Shown: positions 1 to 8,873, counted from the first letter of the stretch. The stretch is 64,000 bases of DNA from Corynebacterium xerosis NBRC 16721 = ATCC 373 (GCF_001552415.1 NZ_BCRD01000001.1:558001-622000); one strand, 5' to 3'. The notes: generated by a model not told the origin, from the sequence alone. A program made the numbers and translations.

Positions 1-302
1 GCGACCACCGTGACCCAGTGCTTCTTGTTCAGGTGGTAGCCGGGGAAGGCGAAGGGGTGCGCCCGGCGCAGGGCGTGGGCGTCGCCGGGCTCGGCCTTGA
101 CCACGATGATGGCCGTGCCACCCGGCGCGTCGACGTCCTTGGCACCGTGGTCGGGGAGGCGGTGGTGGAGCATGAACATCTTGCCCGCCACCTTGAACAC
201 GTCCCACTCCGGGCCGAAGGGGTGCGTGATCTCGGCCGCGGGCAGCTCGAGGGCCGCGTTGCGGGAGATGCGCTGGAGACGAGCGCCGTCCATCGCGGTC
301 AT
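1..302 (-). CDS. MmcQ/YjbR family protein (3' end cut by window)
   Basis: The reverse strand from an ATG at 302 reads about 100 residues of a MmcQ/YjbR-type protein and then leaves the window. Visible family features are the N-terminal helix, the 'HPFGPEWDVFKV' block, 'KMFML', and the 'PGYHLNKKHW' block near the cut end. The family has a CyaY-like fold and is often called DNA-binding, but its role is not established. It starts 45 nt after the treZ stop on the same strand, so it is probably co-transcribed with treZ. A second in-frame ATG lies at 293. Confidence 0.8.
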   Translation of the reverse strand, partial: MTAMDGARLQRISRNAALELPAAEITHPFGPEWDVFKVAGKMFMLHHRLPDHGAKDVDAPGGTAIIVVKAEPGDAHALRRAHPFAFPGYHLNKKHWVTVV

Positions 303-347
303 CGTTTCAGGTCCAGTCGGTGGGCTCGCACGGTTCCGGCGACAGAC

Positions 348-2210
348 CTAACCCAGCACCGCGTAGCCCCAGGCGGGGAGCTTGACCACGCCGTCGCCGA
401 CCGCAGCCGGCGCGTCGACGTGGGTGTGCAGGAGATCGAGGTACGCGGCGTCGACGGCGACCTCGGCGGGCTCGCCGGAGAAGTTCGCCGCCAGCTGGAC
501 GACGTCGCCGTCGGCGCGGCGGGTCAGCAGCAGCGTCTGGCCCTCGACGGCGGTCTCGACGGAATCGGCCCACGGCGAGCCCAGCGCGGGGCGGGTGCGG
601 CGCAGCCCGAACAGCGCGCGGTAGGCGTCGAGGATGGTGGCGTGGGGCTCGTCGGCGAGCTCGGACCACTTCAGCTTCGACTCCTCGAACGTCTTCGGAT
701 CGGCCGGGTCGGCGATCTCCTCGGGGTTCCAGCCGGCGCGGGCGAACTCGCGGATGCGGCCCTCGCGGGTCAGCCGCAGCAGCAGGTCGGACTCGTGGGA
801 GCAGAAGAACGCGAACGGCGTCGACGCGCCCCATTCCTCGCCCTGGAACAGCATCGGGGTGAACGGCGAGCAGGCCACCACCGCGGCCTTGAGCGCCTGC
901 TGCGCCGGCGTCAGGTTCATCGACGGGCGGTCGCCGGACGCGCGGTTGCCGGTCTGGTCGTGCGTGGTGGTGTACGTGACGAAGGCGCTCAGCGGCTGCA
1001 CCGACAGGTCCAGCGGGCGGCCGTGGATGCGGCCGCGGAACGTCGACATGGTGCCGGCGTGGTGGAACGCCTCACGCAGCGTCTGCGCCAGAGTCTCCAC
1101 GGTGCCGAAGTCCGAGTAGTACGCGTGGTCCTCGCCGGAGACGACCGTGTGCAGCGCGTGGTGGACGTCGTCGTCCCACTGCGCGGCCAGGCCGTAGCCG
1201 CCGGCGGCGCGGGGCTTGACCAGCTTCGGGTCGTTCTGGTCGGACTCGGCGATGAGGCTGCGCGGCACGCCGGTCTGCGCGGCGACGGTGTCGGCGACGA
1301 CCTGCATCTGCTCGAGGATGTGGAACGCGCCTTCGTCGTGAAGCGCATGCACCGCATCCAGGCGCAGCCCGTCAATGCGATAGTCCGCCAGCCACAGGCG
1401 CACGGCGTCGAGGACGTACGTGCGGACCTCGTCGGACTCCGGCCCGATGAGGTTGACCACCTCGCCCCAGCCCGTGTTGCCGCCGGAGGTGTACGGCCCG
1501 AAGAAACCGACGTAGTTGCCGTCGGGGCCGAAGTGGTTGAACACCACGTCCAGGATGACCGCCAGCCCGCGGGCATGGCAGGCGTCGACGAGCTTCTGCA
1601 GCCCCTCCGGCCCGCCGTAGCCCTCGTGGACGGCGTGCCAGCTCACGCCGTCGTAGCCCCAGTTGCGGTCGCCGCCGAACGGCTGGACCGGCATCAGCTC
1701 CACGTGCGTCACGCCCAAGTCCACCAGGTGGTCCAGCCGCTTTTCGACGCCCGCGAAATCACCCGATTCGGCGTAGGTGCCCACGTGCAGCTCGTAGATC
1801 AATCCGCCGGGGAGGATGCGGCCCGTCCAGTCCTTCGCCCGCCAATCGTGGGCGCCCAGGTCGACGACCTCGGAGAAGCCGTGGGGGCCGTCGGGCTGGC
1901 GGCGCGAGCGAGGGTCGGGCAGCGGGATGGTCCAGTCGCCGACGCGGGGATCGGCTGCGGCGGCGTCCCCGGCCTCGGCGGCGGAGTCGGCGGCCTCGGC
2001 CGAGTCGTCCTCCTGCGGGGCGCCGTGGCCGGCGGTGGCGCGCAGCCGGAAGGCGTAGCGCTCGCCGACCTCCATCGCCTTGTCTGCCTCGAACCAACCG
2101 TCCGGTCCGTCCTCGCAGGCTGTCATCGTGTGGTGCTCGGGTGCCGACGGATCACCCGTCAACAGCTCCACTTCGGCGGCGTACGGGGCCCAGACGCGGT
2201 AGTTGCTCAT
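348..2210 (-). CDS. treZ: malto-oligosyltrehalose trehalohydrolase TreZ
   Basis: This 620-aa GH13 enzyme releases trehalose from the maltooligosyl-trehalose made by TreY. Residues 1–60 are the CBM48-like N-domain. The four GH13 motifs are present: 'DVVFNHFGP' (about 221–229), 'GLRLDAVHAL' with nucleophile D285, 'LIAESDQND' with acid/base E322, and 'TTHDQTGNR' with D418. Residues 63–88 are an Ala/Asp/Glu-rich low-complexity insertion that looks lineage-specific. The ATG at 2210 follows a TACCAT box by 7 nt and has no Shine-Dalgarno, so the mRNA is probably leaderless. The partner treY lies 3.5 kb away on the same strand. Confidence 0.96.
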   Translation of the reverse strand: MSNYRVWAPYAAEVELLTGDPSAPEHHTMTACEDGPDGWFEADKAMEVGERYAFRLRATAGHGAPQEDDSAEAADSAAEAGDAAAADPRVGDWTIPLPDPRSRRQPDGPHGFSEVVDLGAHDWRAKDWTGRILPGGLIYELHVGTYAESGDFAGVEKRLDHLVDLGVTHVELMPVQPFGGDRNWGYDGVSWHAVHEGYGGPEGLQKLVDACHARGLAVILDVVFNHFGPDGNYVGFFGPYTSGGNTGWGEVVNLIGPESDEVRTYVLDAVRLWLADYRIDGLRLDAVHALHDEGAFHILEQMQVVADTVAAQTGVPRSLIAESDQNDPKLVKPRAAGGYGLAAQWDDDVHHALHTVVSGEDHAYYSDFGTVETLAQTLREAFHHAGTMSTFRGRIHGRPLDLSVQPLSAFVTYTTTHDQTGNRASGDRPSMNLTPAQQALKAAVVACSPFTPMLFQGEEWGASTPFAFFCSHESDLLLRLTREGRIREFARAGWNPEEIADPADPKTFEESKLKWSELADEPHATILDAYRALFGLRRTRPALGSPWADSVETAVEGQTLLLTRRADGDVVQLAANFSGEPAEVAVDAAYLDLLHTHVDAPAAVGDGVVKLPAWGYAVLG

Positions 2211-2217
2211 GTCACCG

Positions 2218-2223
2218 ATGGTA
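2218..2223 (-). promoter_or_regulatory. -10 box of leaderless treZ promoter
   Basis: TACCAT on the reverse strand, 7 nt before the treZ ATG. No ribosome-binding site fits between them. Confidence 0.55.
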
Positions 2224-2278
2224 GGGGTTTGCCACGTTCACGGCAGAGGCCGGGCCCGGGTGTCGCGCGGGCGAGTGC

Positions 2279-2284
2279 GACAAT
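2279..2284 (+). promoter_or_regulatory. -10 box of leaderless yigZ promoter
   Basis: GACAAT 6 nt before the ATG at 2291. It abuts the in-frame GTG at 2285, which would fall outside the transcript and so favours the ATG. Confidence 0.5.
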
Positions 2285-2290
2285 GTGGCC

Positions 2291-2932
2291 ATGTCGTCCC
2301 TCATCGTCCCGGCCCGCGGTTCCCTGACCACCGGGGAAATCGAGATCAAGCGTTCGCGCTTCATCACGTGGATCGGGCGTGCCGACGACGGTGGGGAAGC
2401 CCGCGACCTCATCGCCATGGCGAAGTCCGAATACCCCGATGCCCGCCACCACTGCTCCGCGTACATCCACGAGGTGCCCGGGGCCAACCGCGTCGAGCGG
2501 TCCTCGGATGACGGCGAGCCCTCGGGCACGGCCGGCCGCCCGATGCTCGACGTACTCGTCGGATCGGGGCTGACCGACGTCGCCGCCGTGGTCATCCGGT
2601 ATTTCGGCGGCGTGAAGCTCGGCACCGGCGGGCTCGTCCGCGCCTACTCCGACGCCGTGTCCGAATGCCTCGCCGACGTGCCGCGCGCGAAGCGGGTGCG
2701 CCGCGAGATCCGATCCGTGGAGGTCGACGCCGCCGACGCCGGCCGGGTCGAGGCCGAACTGCGCGCCCGCGGCTTCGCCATCTCCGACACCGAATGGGGA
2801 ACCGTCGCAAAGCATCTCGTGGAAGTCGAACCCGGAGGCGCCGACCGCCTCGACGGCGTGCTGCAGGCGATCACGCACGGCGCGCTGACGTCGGGCGAGG
2901 CGGGGGAGACGTGGACGGAAGCGCCGGCGTGA
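2291..2932 (+). CDS. YigZ/IMPACT (UPF0029) family protein
   Basis: This 213-aa protein has the two-domain plan of YigZ/IMPACT. The N-terminal UPF0029 domain (about 10–120) carries 'KRSRFITWI', 'ARHHCSAYI', 'SSDDGEPSGTAGRPML' and 'VIRYFGGVKLGTGGLVRAY'. The C-terminal part (about 135–195) is the DUF1949 EF-G-like domain. Bacterial members are linked to translation, but their activity is unsettled. The ATG at 2291 is chosen over the GTG at 2285 because a GACAAT box ends at 2284. Divergent from treZ across 80 bp. Confidence 0.92.
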   Translation: MSSLIVPARGSLTTGEIEIKRSRFITWIGRADDGGEARDLIAMAKSEYPDARHHCSAYIHEVPGANRVERSSDDGEPSGTAGRPMLDVLVGSGLTDVAAVVIRYFGGVKLGTGGLVRAYSDAVSECLADVPRAKRVRREIRSVEVDAADAGRVEAELRARGFAISDTEWGTVAKHLVEVEPGGADRLDGVLQAITHGALTSGEAGETWTEAPA

Positions 2933-2998
2933 ATCGTCTGTAACCTGGGTCACCGAAGGGGCGCAATGCCCGTGGACGTGGACGAACGTGGAGGAACC

Positions 2999-3802
2999 AT
3001 GACCCAGGACGTGCTGCTCGTCGACCGCGACGGGCACGTGGAGACGTGGACGATCAACCTTCCGGAGATCCGCAACCCGATCTCCTCGCCGGACGTCATC
3101 GACGCGATCGTGGCCAACGTCGACCGGGTCAACGCGGACCTCGACGTGCGGGCCGTCATCTTCACCGGCGCCGGCCCGGCGTTCTCCGCCGGCGGCAACG
3201 TCAAGGACATGGTCGACCGCTCCGGGATGTTCGGCGGTGCCCCACACCAGATCCGCCAGTCCTACCGGTCCGGGATCCAGCGCATTCCGCTGGCGCTGTA
3301 CAACTGCGAGGTGCCCGTCATCGCCGCCGTCAACGGTCCGGCGGTCGGCGCCGGCTGCGACGTCACCCTCATGTGCGACATGCGGGTGGCCTCGACGAAG
3401 GCGTGGTTCTCCGAGAGCTTCGTCGGCCTGGGCATCATTCCGGGCGACGGCGGGGCGTGGTTGCTGACCAAGACCCTCGGGCCCGCCCGCGCCGCCGAAA
3501 TGGCGCTGACCGGCGACCGCGTCACCGCCGAGAAGGCGCTGGAGTGGGGCATGGTCAACGAGGTCGTCGAGCCGGATGAGCTTCTCGACGCCGCCCGCGC
3601 CCTGGCCGGCCGCGTCGCCAAGAATCCGCCCAACGCCGTGCGCATGGCGAAGAAGCTGCTGCGCGAGTCCCAGCACCAGTCGCTGGCGGGCGTGCTCGAG
3701 CTGTCGTCGGCGATGCAGGCCCTGGCACACCATTCCCGCGACCACCGCGAAGCCCTCGACGCATTCATGGAGAAGCGCCCCGGCACCTACACCGGCGAGT
3801 GA
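2999..3802 (+). CDS. enoyl-CoA hydratase/isomerase (crotonase) family protein
   Basis: This 267-aa crotonase-fold protein has the CoA-binding/oxyanion-hole blocks 'FSAGGNVKDM' and 'NGPAVGAGCDVTLMCDMRVA'. Aligned by motif to rat crotonase, the first catalytic Glu (E144) is Asp in 'GCD', and the second (E164) is Phe in 'SESFVGLGIIPGDGG'. Simple hydratase chemistry is therefore doubtful, and the substrate cannot be named. GGAGG at 2990–2994 supports the ATG at 2999 over the in-frame ATG at 2966. It follows yigZ by 66 nt. Confidence 0.9.
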   Translation: MTQDVLLVDRDGHVETWTINLPEIRNPISSPDVIDAIVANVDRVNADLDVRAVIFTGAGPAFSAGGNVKDMVDRSGMFGGAPHQIRQSYRSGIQRIPLALYNCEVPVIAAVNGPAVGAGCDVTLMCDMRVASTKAWFSESFVGLGIIPGDGGAWLLTKTLGPARAAEMALTGDRVTAEKALEWGMVNEVVEPDELLDAARALAGRVAKNPPNAVRMAKKLLRESQHQSLAGVLELSSAMQALAHHSRDHREALDAFMEKRPGTYTGE

Positions 3803-3808
3803 TCTGCC

Positions 3809-3814
3809 TAAGAT
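3809..3814 (+). promoter_or_regulatory. -10 box of leaderless small membrane protein gene
   Basis: TAAGAT 7 nt before the ATG at 3822. It overlaps the alternative ATG at 3813, which is therefore an unlikely start. Confidence 0.5.
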
Positions 3815-3821
3815 GTCCCCC

Positions 3822-4058
3822 ATGAGCAGCCTTCAGCCGTACCACTCCAATCCGATCCAGCAGCGCAAGGACGCGGTGCGCCGGTACAGCCGCAATGCCG
3901 TGGTGTGGACCGGCGGTGGCGTGGTCGCCGGCGTGGCCATCGGCCTTCTCGCGTCGTCGCTGTCGCTGTTCATCATCCTGACGGTCATCGGCGTCGTCGG
4001 CGGTTTCATCAACTGGCAGAAGGTCCAGAAGATCGTCAACCACCGCGACAACGCGTAG
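3822..4058 (+). CDS. small membrane protein (unknown function)
   Basis: A 78-aa protein of unknown function. A polar, basic N-terminus (about 1–25, with 'SNPIQQRKDAVRRYSRNA') precedes one long or two closely spaced hydrophobic helices (about 26–63), then a short basic tail. It begins 19 nt after the crotonase gene but appears to have its own leaderless promoter (TAAGAT at 3809–3814). Confidence 0.75.
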   Translation: MSSLQPYHSNPIQQRKDAVRRYSRNAVVWTGGGVVAGVAIGLLASSLSLFIILTVIGVVGGFINWQKVQKIVNHRDNA

Positions 4059-4134
4059 CGGCGCACCGGTACCCGGACCCGAACGCCAGACCCGGCACGG
4101 CCACCCCCTCCCGACCCCGAAGAGCCCGATCACC

Positions 4135-4518
4135 ATGAATCACGTCGACGACTCCAAGCCCGTGCGCGTCGACGCGTGGCTGTGGGCGGTGCGGTTGCTC
4201 AAGACCCGCTCGCAGGCCGCCGACGCGTGCCGCGGTGGGCACGTGAAAATCAACGGCACCGCCGTCAAACCCGCCCAGCAGGTCGTGCCGGGCGACGAGA
4301 TCCGCGTGTGGGCGAACCACCGCGAGACGATCGTGGAAGTCACGCGCACGATCGCCAAGCGGGTCGGTGCCCCGGTGGCTAAGACCTGCTACGTGGACAA
4401 GACGCCCGCTCCGCCGCTGCGCGAGATGTACGCCGCGCTGCCGGTCCGCGACCGCGGCGCCGGCCGCCCCACCAAGCGCGAGCGTCGGCAGATCGACAAG
4501 CTCCGCGGCAGAGACTGA
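4135..4518 (+). CDS. RNA-binding S4 domain protein, Hsp15-like
   Basis: A 127-aa protein with an N-terminal S4 domain (about 9–70): 'VRVDAWLWAVRLLKTRSQA', 'CRGGHVKINGTAVKPAQQV' and 'GDEIRV'. A basic tail (about 105–127) resembles Hsp15. Hsp15-type proteins bind 50S subunits carrying stalled nascent chains; that role is inferred here from family. The start is the first ATG and the upstream Shine-Dalgarno is weak. The gene converges on the alarmone synthetase gene, with a hairpin between them. Confidence 0.88.
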   Translation: MNHVDDSKPVRVDAWLWAVRLLKTRSQAADACRGGHVKINGTAVKPAQQVVPGDEIRVWANHRETIVEVTRTIAKRVGAPVAKTCYVDKTPAPPLREMYAALPVRDRGAGRPTKRERRQIDKLRGRD

Positions 4519-4534
4519 CTCACCGCACGTCGGA

Positions 4535-4569
4535 CGAGATCGCGATTGGGGGCGTGGATCGTGATCTCG
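4535..4569. terminator. hairpin between convergent genes
   Basis: Inverted repeat CGAGATCGCGAT (4535–4546) / ATCGTGATCTCG (4558–4569): a 12-bp stem with one G·U pair and an 11-nt loop. No T-run follows. It sits between two convergent stop codons. Confidence 0.5.
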
Positions 4570-4612
4570 TGGAGGTGGGGTGAGCCCGCCCCGCCTCTCG
4601 TGGAGGTGGGGT
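4565..4612. repeat. 31-bp-period direct repeat
   Basis: TCTCGTGGAGGTGGGGT occurs at 4565–4581 and again at 4596–4612, each followed by a similar CCCG-rich stretch. Confidence 0.7.
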
Positions 4613-4627
4613 TCGGCCCGACCCCGC

Positions 4628-5680
4628 CTAACCCACCACCCCGGCCTTGCGCATCTGCGCCAGCCGGGACCGCAACCGCGCCGGCCGCTGCGCCGGGTGG
4701 GCGCCGGACTTGCCGGTGCGGGTGACGTGGTCGGAGCCGAACGCCGCCAGCAGCAGGTCGTCGATGATGCGCACGTGGCCCGGCTGGAACCGGTACTTCA
4801 ACGCTTCCTCGACGGCGGCGACGCGCTCGGGCGCCACCAGATCGCGCAGGTCCCCGACGGTGGTCACGCCGTTGGCGTCGAGAAGCTCCTCCAACCAGGC
4901 GTAATGCTCCGACTTCGACCGCGGCACGGTCGGCAGCAGCAGCGTCAGCAGGCCGGGCAGCGTCTCGGCGCCGAGCTCCACGGCATCGGCCGCATCGTCC
5001 CCGTCGCCGCCGGCGCCATCCCCGCCGGCCGCATCGTCGCGCTCCTCGTCGAGGATCGCCGCCACCTGGTCGAACTGCTGGTCCGCCAGCTCGATCAGCC
5101 CCGCCGCCAGGGCGAACGCCCGGTCGATGCGGGGGTCGATGACCCCGTCCGGCGACTTGTAGCGGATGTCGTGCTCGAACTCGGCCCACGCGTGCTGCAG
5201 CACGGTGCGCACCTGCACCTCGAACTGCTGGCCCCGGTACGGTGCCAGCCCGGGGGGAGCGCCCTCGCCGACACGGCACACCAGATGGTGGGAGCCGTAG
5301 CCGAACTGGCCGGAAATGCGGGTCTCGGCGGTCTTGTCGATCGTCCGCAGCACCTCCAGCGAATCGCCCAGCACCGCCAGGACGTCGGGGATCTCGTTGG
5401 AGTGGTAGGTGGTCACGCGGACGCCGACGATGTCGTGGACGTCGGACCACGGGTCGGGGTAGGCGAACTCGCCGCCCTCGGCCCGCCGCATCGCCTTGAT
5501 CCGCAGCGAACGCCACGTCTTCACCCGCGCGGTGACGTTGTCGAATGCCAGGCCGGCGTCGGAAAGCAATTCCCCGATCGCGCCGGCGAAGTCCTCCTTG
5601 GCCCTCGGGTGCGCGGCGGTCCAATCGTCGTAACGCGCGTGCAGCTCCCGCAGCCGGGCGCCGCCCTTCGACTTCGCCAT
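4628..5680 (-). CDS. RelA/SpoT-domain small alarmone synthetase (GTP pyrophosphokinase)
   Basis: A 350-aa single-domain (p)ppGpp synthetase homologue with no hydrolase, TGS or ACT domain. Core motifs are present: 'ARVKTWRSLRIKAMRR' (51–66), 'DIVGVRV' with the likely metal-binding D83, 'GYGSHH' with Y128, and 'FEVQVRTVLQHAW' with E154 and H170. After residue 200 comes an Asp/Gly/Ala-rich linker and a helical C-terminal extension (about 240–350) absent from short YjbM/YwaC enzymes. Its ATG lies 8 nt after the treY stop, so expression is coupled to treY. Activity is inferred from residue conservation. Confidence 0.88.
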   Translation of the reverse strand: MAKSKGGARLRELHARYDDWTAAHPRAKEDFAGAIGELLSDAGLAFDNVTARVKTWRSLRIKAMRRAEGGEFAYPDPWSDVHDIVGVRVTTYHSNEIPDVLAVLGDSLEVLRTIDKTAETRISGQFGYGSHHLVCRVGEGAPPGLAPYRGQQFEVQVRTVLQHAWAEFEHDIRYKSPDGVIDPRIDRAFALAAGLIELADQQFDQVAAILDEERDDAAGGDGAGGDGDDAADAVELGAETLPGLLTLLLPTVPRSKSEHYAWLEELLDANGVTTVGDLRDLVAPERVAAVEEALKYRFQPGHVRIIDDLLLAAFGSDHVTRTGKSGAHPAQRPARLRSRLAQMRKAGVVG

Positions 5681-5688
5681 GCCGGCCC

Positions 5689-8100
5689 CTACGCTTCCGG
5701 ATCGTCGGCGACGAGCAGCGCCACCGGGAACGTGCCGAACATCGCCGCCACCGTCACCGTCCCCGACCACGCGTTGCCGGTGAAGCGGTCGGTCCAGATG
5801 CCCTCGGGCAGCGTGATGGTGGTGTCTCCCCAGCCGCCGTCTCGCTCCAGGCCGATGGGCCGCCGGGTGACCAGCGTGATGACGTCCTGGTCGCCGCCGA
5901 CGGGCCCGCGCGCGTTGCCCACCAGGTACCGCTCGCCGGAGCCTTCCGCGAACACCGGCTGGTAGGTGCCGCCCACGAAGGATTCGGGTCGCTCGTTGCG
6001 CAGGGTCAGGGCGTGGTGGGTGACCATGAGCTTGACGACGTCCCCGTCCGCCGGATCCACGTCTCCACGGCGCACCTGATCGAGTGCCCGGGAGCGGGCG
6101 GCGTAGTCGACGAAGCGGCGGTTGTCCGGGTCGACCAGGGAGTCCTCGAGGAACTCGGTGCCCTGGTACGTGTCCGGGATGCCCGGGGACGTCAGCTGCA
6201 GGAGCTTGCGCGACCAGCTGGTCACGCGGGCCGCCGGGTCGATGGTTTGCACGAACTCGGTGATGCGGTCGCGCAGCGGCCCGTCGAGCAGGGCGTCGAT
6301 CCACCGCATGACGTGCAGCTCGAAGTCCGCGTTCTGCTCGGTCCAGGTGGTGTGGACGCTTGCCTCGCGCATCGCCTTCTCGGCGTAGGCGTGCAGGCGG
6401 TCGCGCAGCTCCTCGGTGATCTCGCCGTCGGCCGGCCACACGCCGATGATGTTCTGCAGCAGGAAATAGCCCGTGGCGCCGTCCGGCGCCGGGGTGACCG
6501 CGGTCCAGTCGCGGACCTTCTCCGCCCAGTCGCCGACGATGTCGGACAGCTGGATGATGCGGGCGCGGACGTCCTCGCCGCGCTTGGTGTCGTGGGTGGA
6601 CAGGCCGGTCATGGTGCGCGGCCACAGGCGGGCCCGCTCCGACTGCAGCAGGTGGTACTCCGCCGCGGACATGCCGTAGCGGCCCGGGTCGCCGCCGACC
6701 TCGTTGAGGCTGATCAGGCGGCAGGCGCGGTAGAACGTCGTGTCCTCGACGCCCTTGGCCATGACGGCGCCGCAGACCTGCGCGAAGCGGGTCGCGGCCT
6801 CGCCCTGGGCGATGAGGCCCGCGGAAATGAGGTCCAGCGCGAACACGCGGGAGGGGAAACGGGCGACCATCTGCTGGATCACCGACGACGTCACGCGCGA
6901 CAGCGACACGTAGTCGGCGCGGTAGACCGGCATTGCGGCGACGAGCTCGCAGATGGTGTCGATGAGCTCTTCCTCGGTGACGTTGTCGCCGCCGGTCGAC
7001 CAGTTGTCGCGGCGCAGCGCCCGGGCGAGGCGGCGGACCTCGGCGGCCAGCTCGTTCGCGGCGACCTCGCGCTTGAGGGCCCGCTCGGTGGCGTGGACGG
7101 CCGACTTGTCCCACGTCGACCCCGACTCCTGCAGCGCCAGCATGCTCATGGCGTCGCGGGATTCGCGGTTCATGAAGACGTTGTCGAATTCGCGCAGCGC
7201 GTCGTAGCCGGTGGTGCCGTCGACCTGCAGGCGCGGGTCCAGCGGCTCGGTGGGGCCGAGGATCTTCTCCACGACCAGCCACTTGTCGTCGCCCAGCAGG
7301 CGGCGCAGCTCGGAGAGGTAGCCGAACGGGTCGGACAGGCCGTCCGGGTGGTCGATGCGCACGCCGTCGATGATGTCGGCGGCGATGAGCTCGCGGACGA
7401 TGCGGTGCGTGTGCTCGAAGACCACCGGGTTCTCCTGGCGGATGCCGGCCAGCCCGTTGACCGAGAAGAAGCGGCGGTAGCCGATCACGCCGTCGCGCCA
7501 GTACATCAGGCGGTAGGCCTGGCGGTCGTGGATCTCCTGCGGGGTGCCCTCGTCGGTGCCGGGACGCAGGGGATAGACGTTGTCGTAGTAGCGCAGCAGA
7601 GGCTCGTCGCCGGAACGGTCGATCTCCAGCTTGTCGACGTCCTCCGGGGAACCCAGCACCGGCAGGCCCATTTTGCCGCCGGCGCCGTTGTCCTCGTGCC
7701 AGTCGATGTCGAAGTACGGCTCGAACTGGGAGTCGCGGCCGTTGGTGAGCACGTCCCACCACCACTCGTTCAGCTGCGGGTCCTCGACCCCCAGATGGTT
7801 GGGCACCAGGTCGATGATGATGCCCATGCCCGCGGCGTGCGCGGCCTCGGCCAGCGACTGCAGGCCCGCCATGCCGCCGATCTCCGGATTGACGGTGGTC
7901 GGGTCGATGACGTCGTAGCCGTGGTTGGAGTCCGGCACGGCCGACAGGATCGGCGACAGGTACAGGTGCGAGATGCCCAGATCCGCCAGGTAGGGGACCT
8001 GCTTCTCGGCGTCGGCGAACGTGAACGCCCGGCCTTCCTCGTCCGCCTTGGGGCCTCGCAGCTGGAGTCGGTAGGTGGAGGTGATGGGAAGTCGGTTCAT
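5689..8100 (-). CDS. treY: malto-oligosyltrehalose synthase TreY
   Basis: An 803-aa GH13 enzyme that converts the reducing-end alpha-1,4 bond of maltodextrins to alpha,alpha-1,1, giving the TreZ substrate. It starts 'MNRLPITSTYRLQL', typical of TreY. Motifs: 'DLVPNHLGV' (97–105), 'GVRIDHPDGL' with nucleophile D250, 'VVEKILG' with acid/base E278, and 'STHDTKRGEDVRAR' with D504. The length is normal. It lies 90 nt downstream of an unknown gene and 8 nt upstream of the alarmone synthetase gene, so a three-gene transcript is likely. Confidence 0.97.
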   Translation of the reverse strand: MNRLPITSTYRLQLRGPKADEEGRAFTFADAEKQVPYLADLGISHLYLSPILSAVPDSNHGYDVIDPTTVNPEIGGMAGLQSLAEAAHAAGMGIIIDLVPNHLGVEDPQLNEWWWDVLTNGRDSQFEPYFDIDWHEDNGAGGKMGLPVLGSPEDVDKLEIDRSGDEPLLRYYDNVYPLRPGTDEGTPQEIHDRQAYRLMYWRDGVIGYRRFFSVNGLAGIRQENPVVFEHTHRIVRELIAADIIDGVRIDHPDGLSDPFGYLSELRRLLGDDKWLVVEKILGPTEPLDPRLQVDGTTGYDALREFDNVFMNRESRDAMSMLALQESGSTWDKSAVHATERALKREVAANELAAEVRRLARALRRDNWSTGGDNVTEEELIDTICELVAAMPVYRADYVSLSRVTSSVIQQMVARFPSRVFALDLISAGLIAQGEAATRFAQVCGAVMAKGVEDTTFYRACRLISLNEVGGDPGRYGMSAAEYHLLQSERARLWPRTMTGLSTHDTKRGEDVRARIIQLSDIVGDWAEKVRDWTAVTPAPDGATGYFLLQNIIGVWPADGEITEELRDRLHAYAEKAMREASVHTTWTEQNADFELHVMRWIDALLDGPLRDRITEFVQTIDPAARVTSWSRKLLQLTSPGIPDTYQGTEFLEDSLVDPDNRRFVDYAARSRALDQVRRGDVDPADGDVVKLMVTHHALTLRNERPESFVGGTYQPVFAEGSGERYLVGNARGPVGGDQDVITLVTRRPIGLERDGGWGDTTITLPEGIWTDRFTGNAWSGTVTVAAMFGTFPVALLVADDPEA

Positions 8101-8190
8101 GGAACCCGTTCACGCGCCTTTCTGTGTGCTTTTCATCGATCCGCCGTGGTCGGCGGAGCCACCGGGCACCGGGTCCCGCGCGGCCGCCGT

Positions 8191-8820
8191 TCAGCGGGCG
8201 GGCACGCGGGCCCTGTTTCGGTCACTTCGACCATCGTAGTGGGATTCCGGGCGGCGTTGGCCCGCCGCGAGCAGCACTGCGGCACGGTGCGCTTCGTGGG
8301 CCGCGTGCCCGTCGGCGGGGCAGTGGACCGCCAGCCGGTCATCGCCCAGGGTCAGGGCCAGAGGAGACACGGGGTCGGGGGAGGCCCGCCAGGTCCGCGC
8401 CGACCACAGGTACGCGCGGGTCAGGTCCGCCCCCGCGGGCAGCGCCAGCAGGTGATCGACGGAAGCCGGGAAGTACACGGGCCGATCGCCGAACAGCCGC
8501 CGCAGGTGGCCGTCGATTTCCAGCAGCGGGCTGACCTCGGCCAACCACCCGGTCGGGCGCGCCGCCGGTGAGCCGATCTGGATCCCCGCGCGCACGTCGG
8601 CCTCGCCCGATCCGGTCACCGCCGCGGCCGGCCGGGCCGTCAGGTGGAGCTTGCCGCGGGCGATGTGACGTTCCATCAGCACCCTCGCCGCGGCCTCCAC
8701 GCCGTACCCGGGTTCGGCGACCACGCCGACCAGCCCGCCACCCGCGTCGCGCCAATCGACGTCTGCGGGTGCGGTGGTCAGCCAAGTGGCGGGACGGAGT
8801 TCGGGGACGGGCCGTTGCAC
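8191..8820 (-). CDS. hypothetical protein upstream of treY
   Basis: A 209-aa protein that I do not recognise. It has no membrane segment or signal peptide. The middle is Gly/Ala-rich and the C-terminus polar and Arg-rich. The GTG start at 8820 is supported by AGGAGG a few bases upstream. It is first in an apparent same-strand run with treY and the alarmone synthetase gene. Confidence 0.7.
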   Translation of the reverse strand: MQRPVPELRPATWLTTAPADVDWRDAGGGLVGVVAEPGYGVEAAARVLMERHIARGKLHLTARPAAAVTGSGEADVRAGIQIGSPAARPTGWLAEVSPLLEIDGHLRRLFGDRPVYFPASVDHLLALPAGADLTRAYLWSARTWRASPDPVSPLALTLGDDRLAVHCPADGHAAHEAHRAAVLLAAGQRRPESHYDGRSDRNRARVPAR

Positions 8821-8873
8821 GTGAGGACCTCCTGCATGGGGGACGATGTCACGTGATTGGACGCGCCGCAGCG

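Noticed and set aside
18..2327. Long plus-strand open frame antisense to treZ
   Set aside because: Arg/Val/Gly-rich shadow of a GC-rich gene. The reverse strand encodes clear TreZ motifs.
5545..8571. 1008-codon open frame antisense to treY
   Set aside because: No domain sense; produced by GC-skewed codons of treY and its neighbours.
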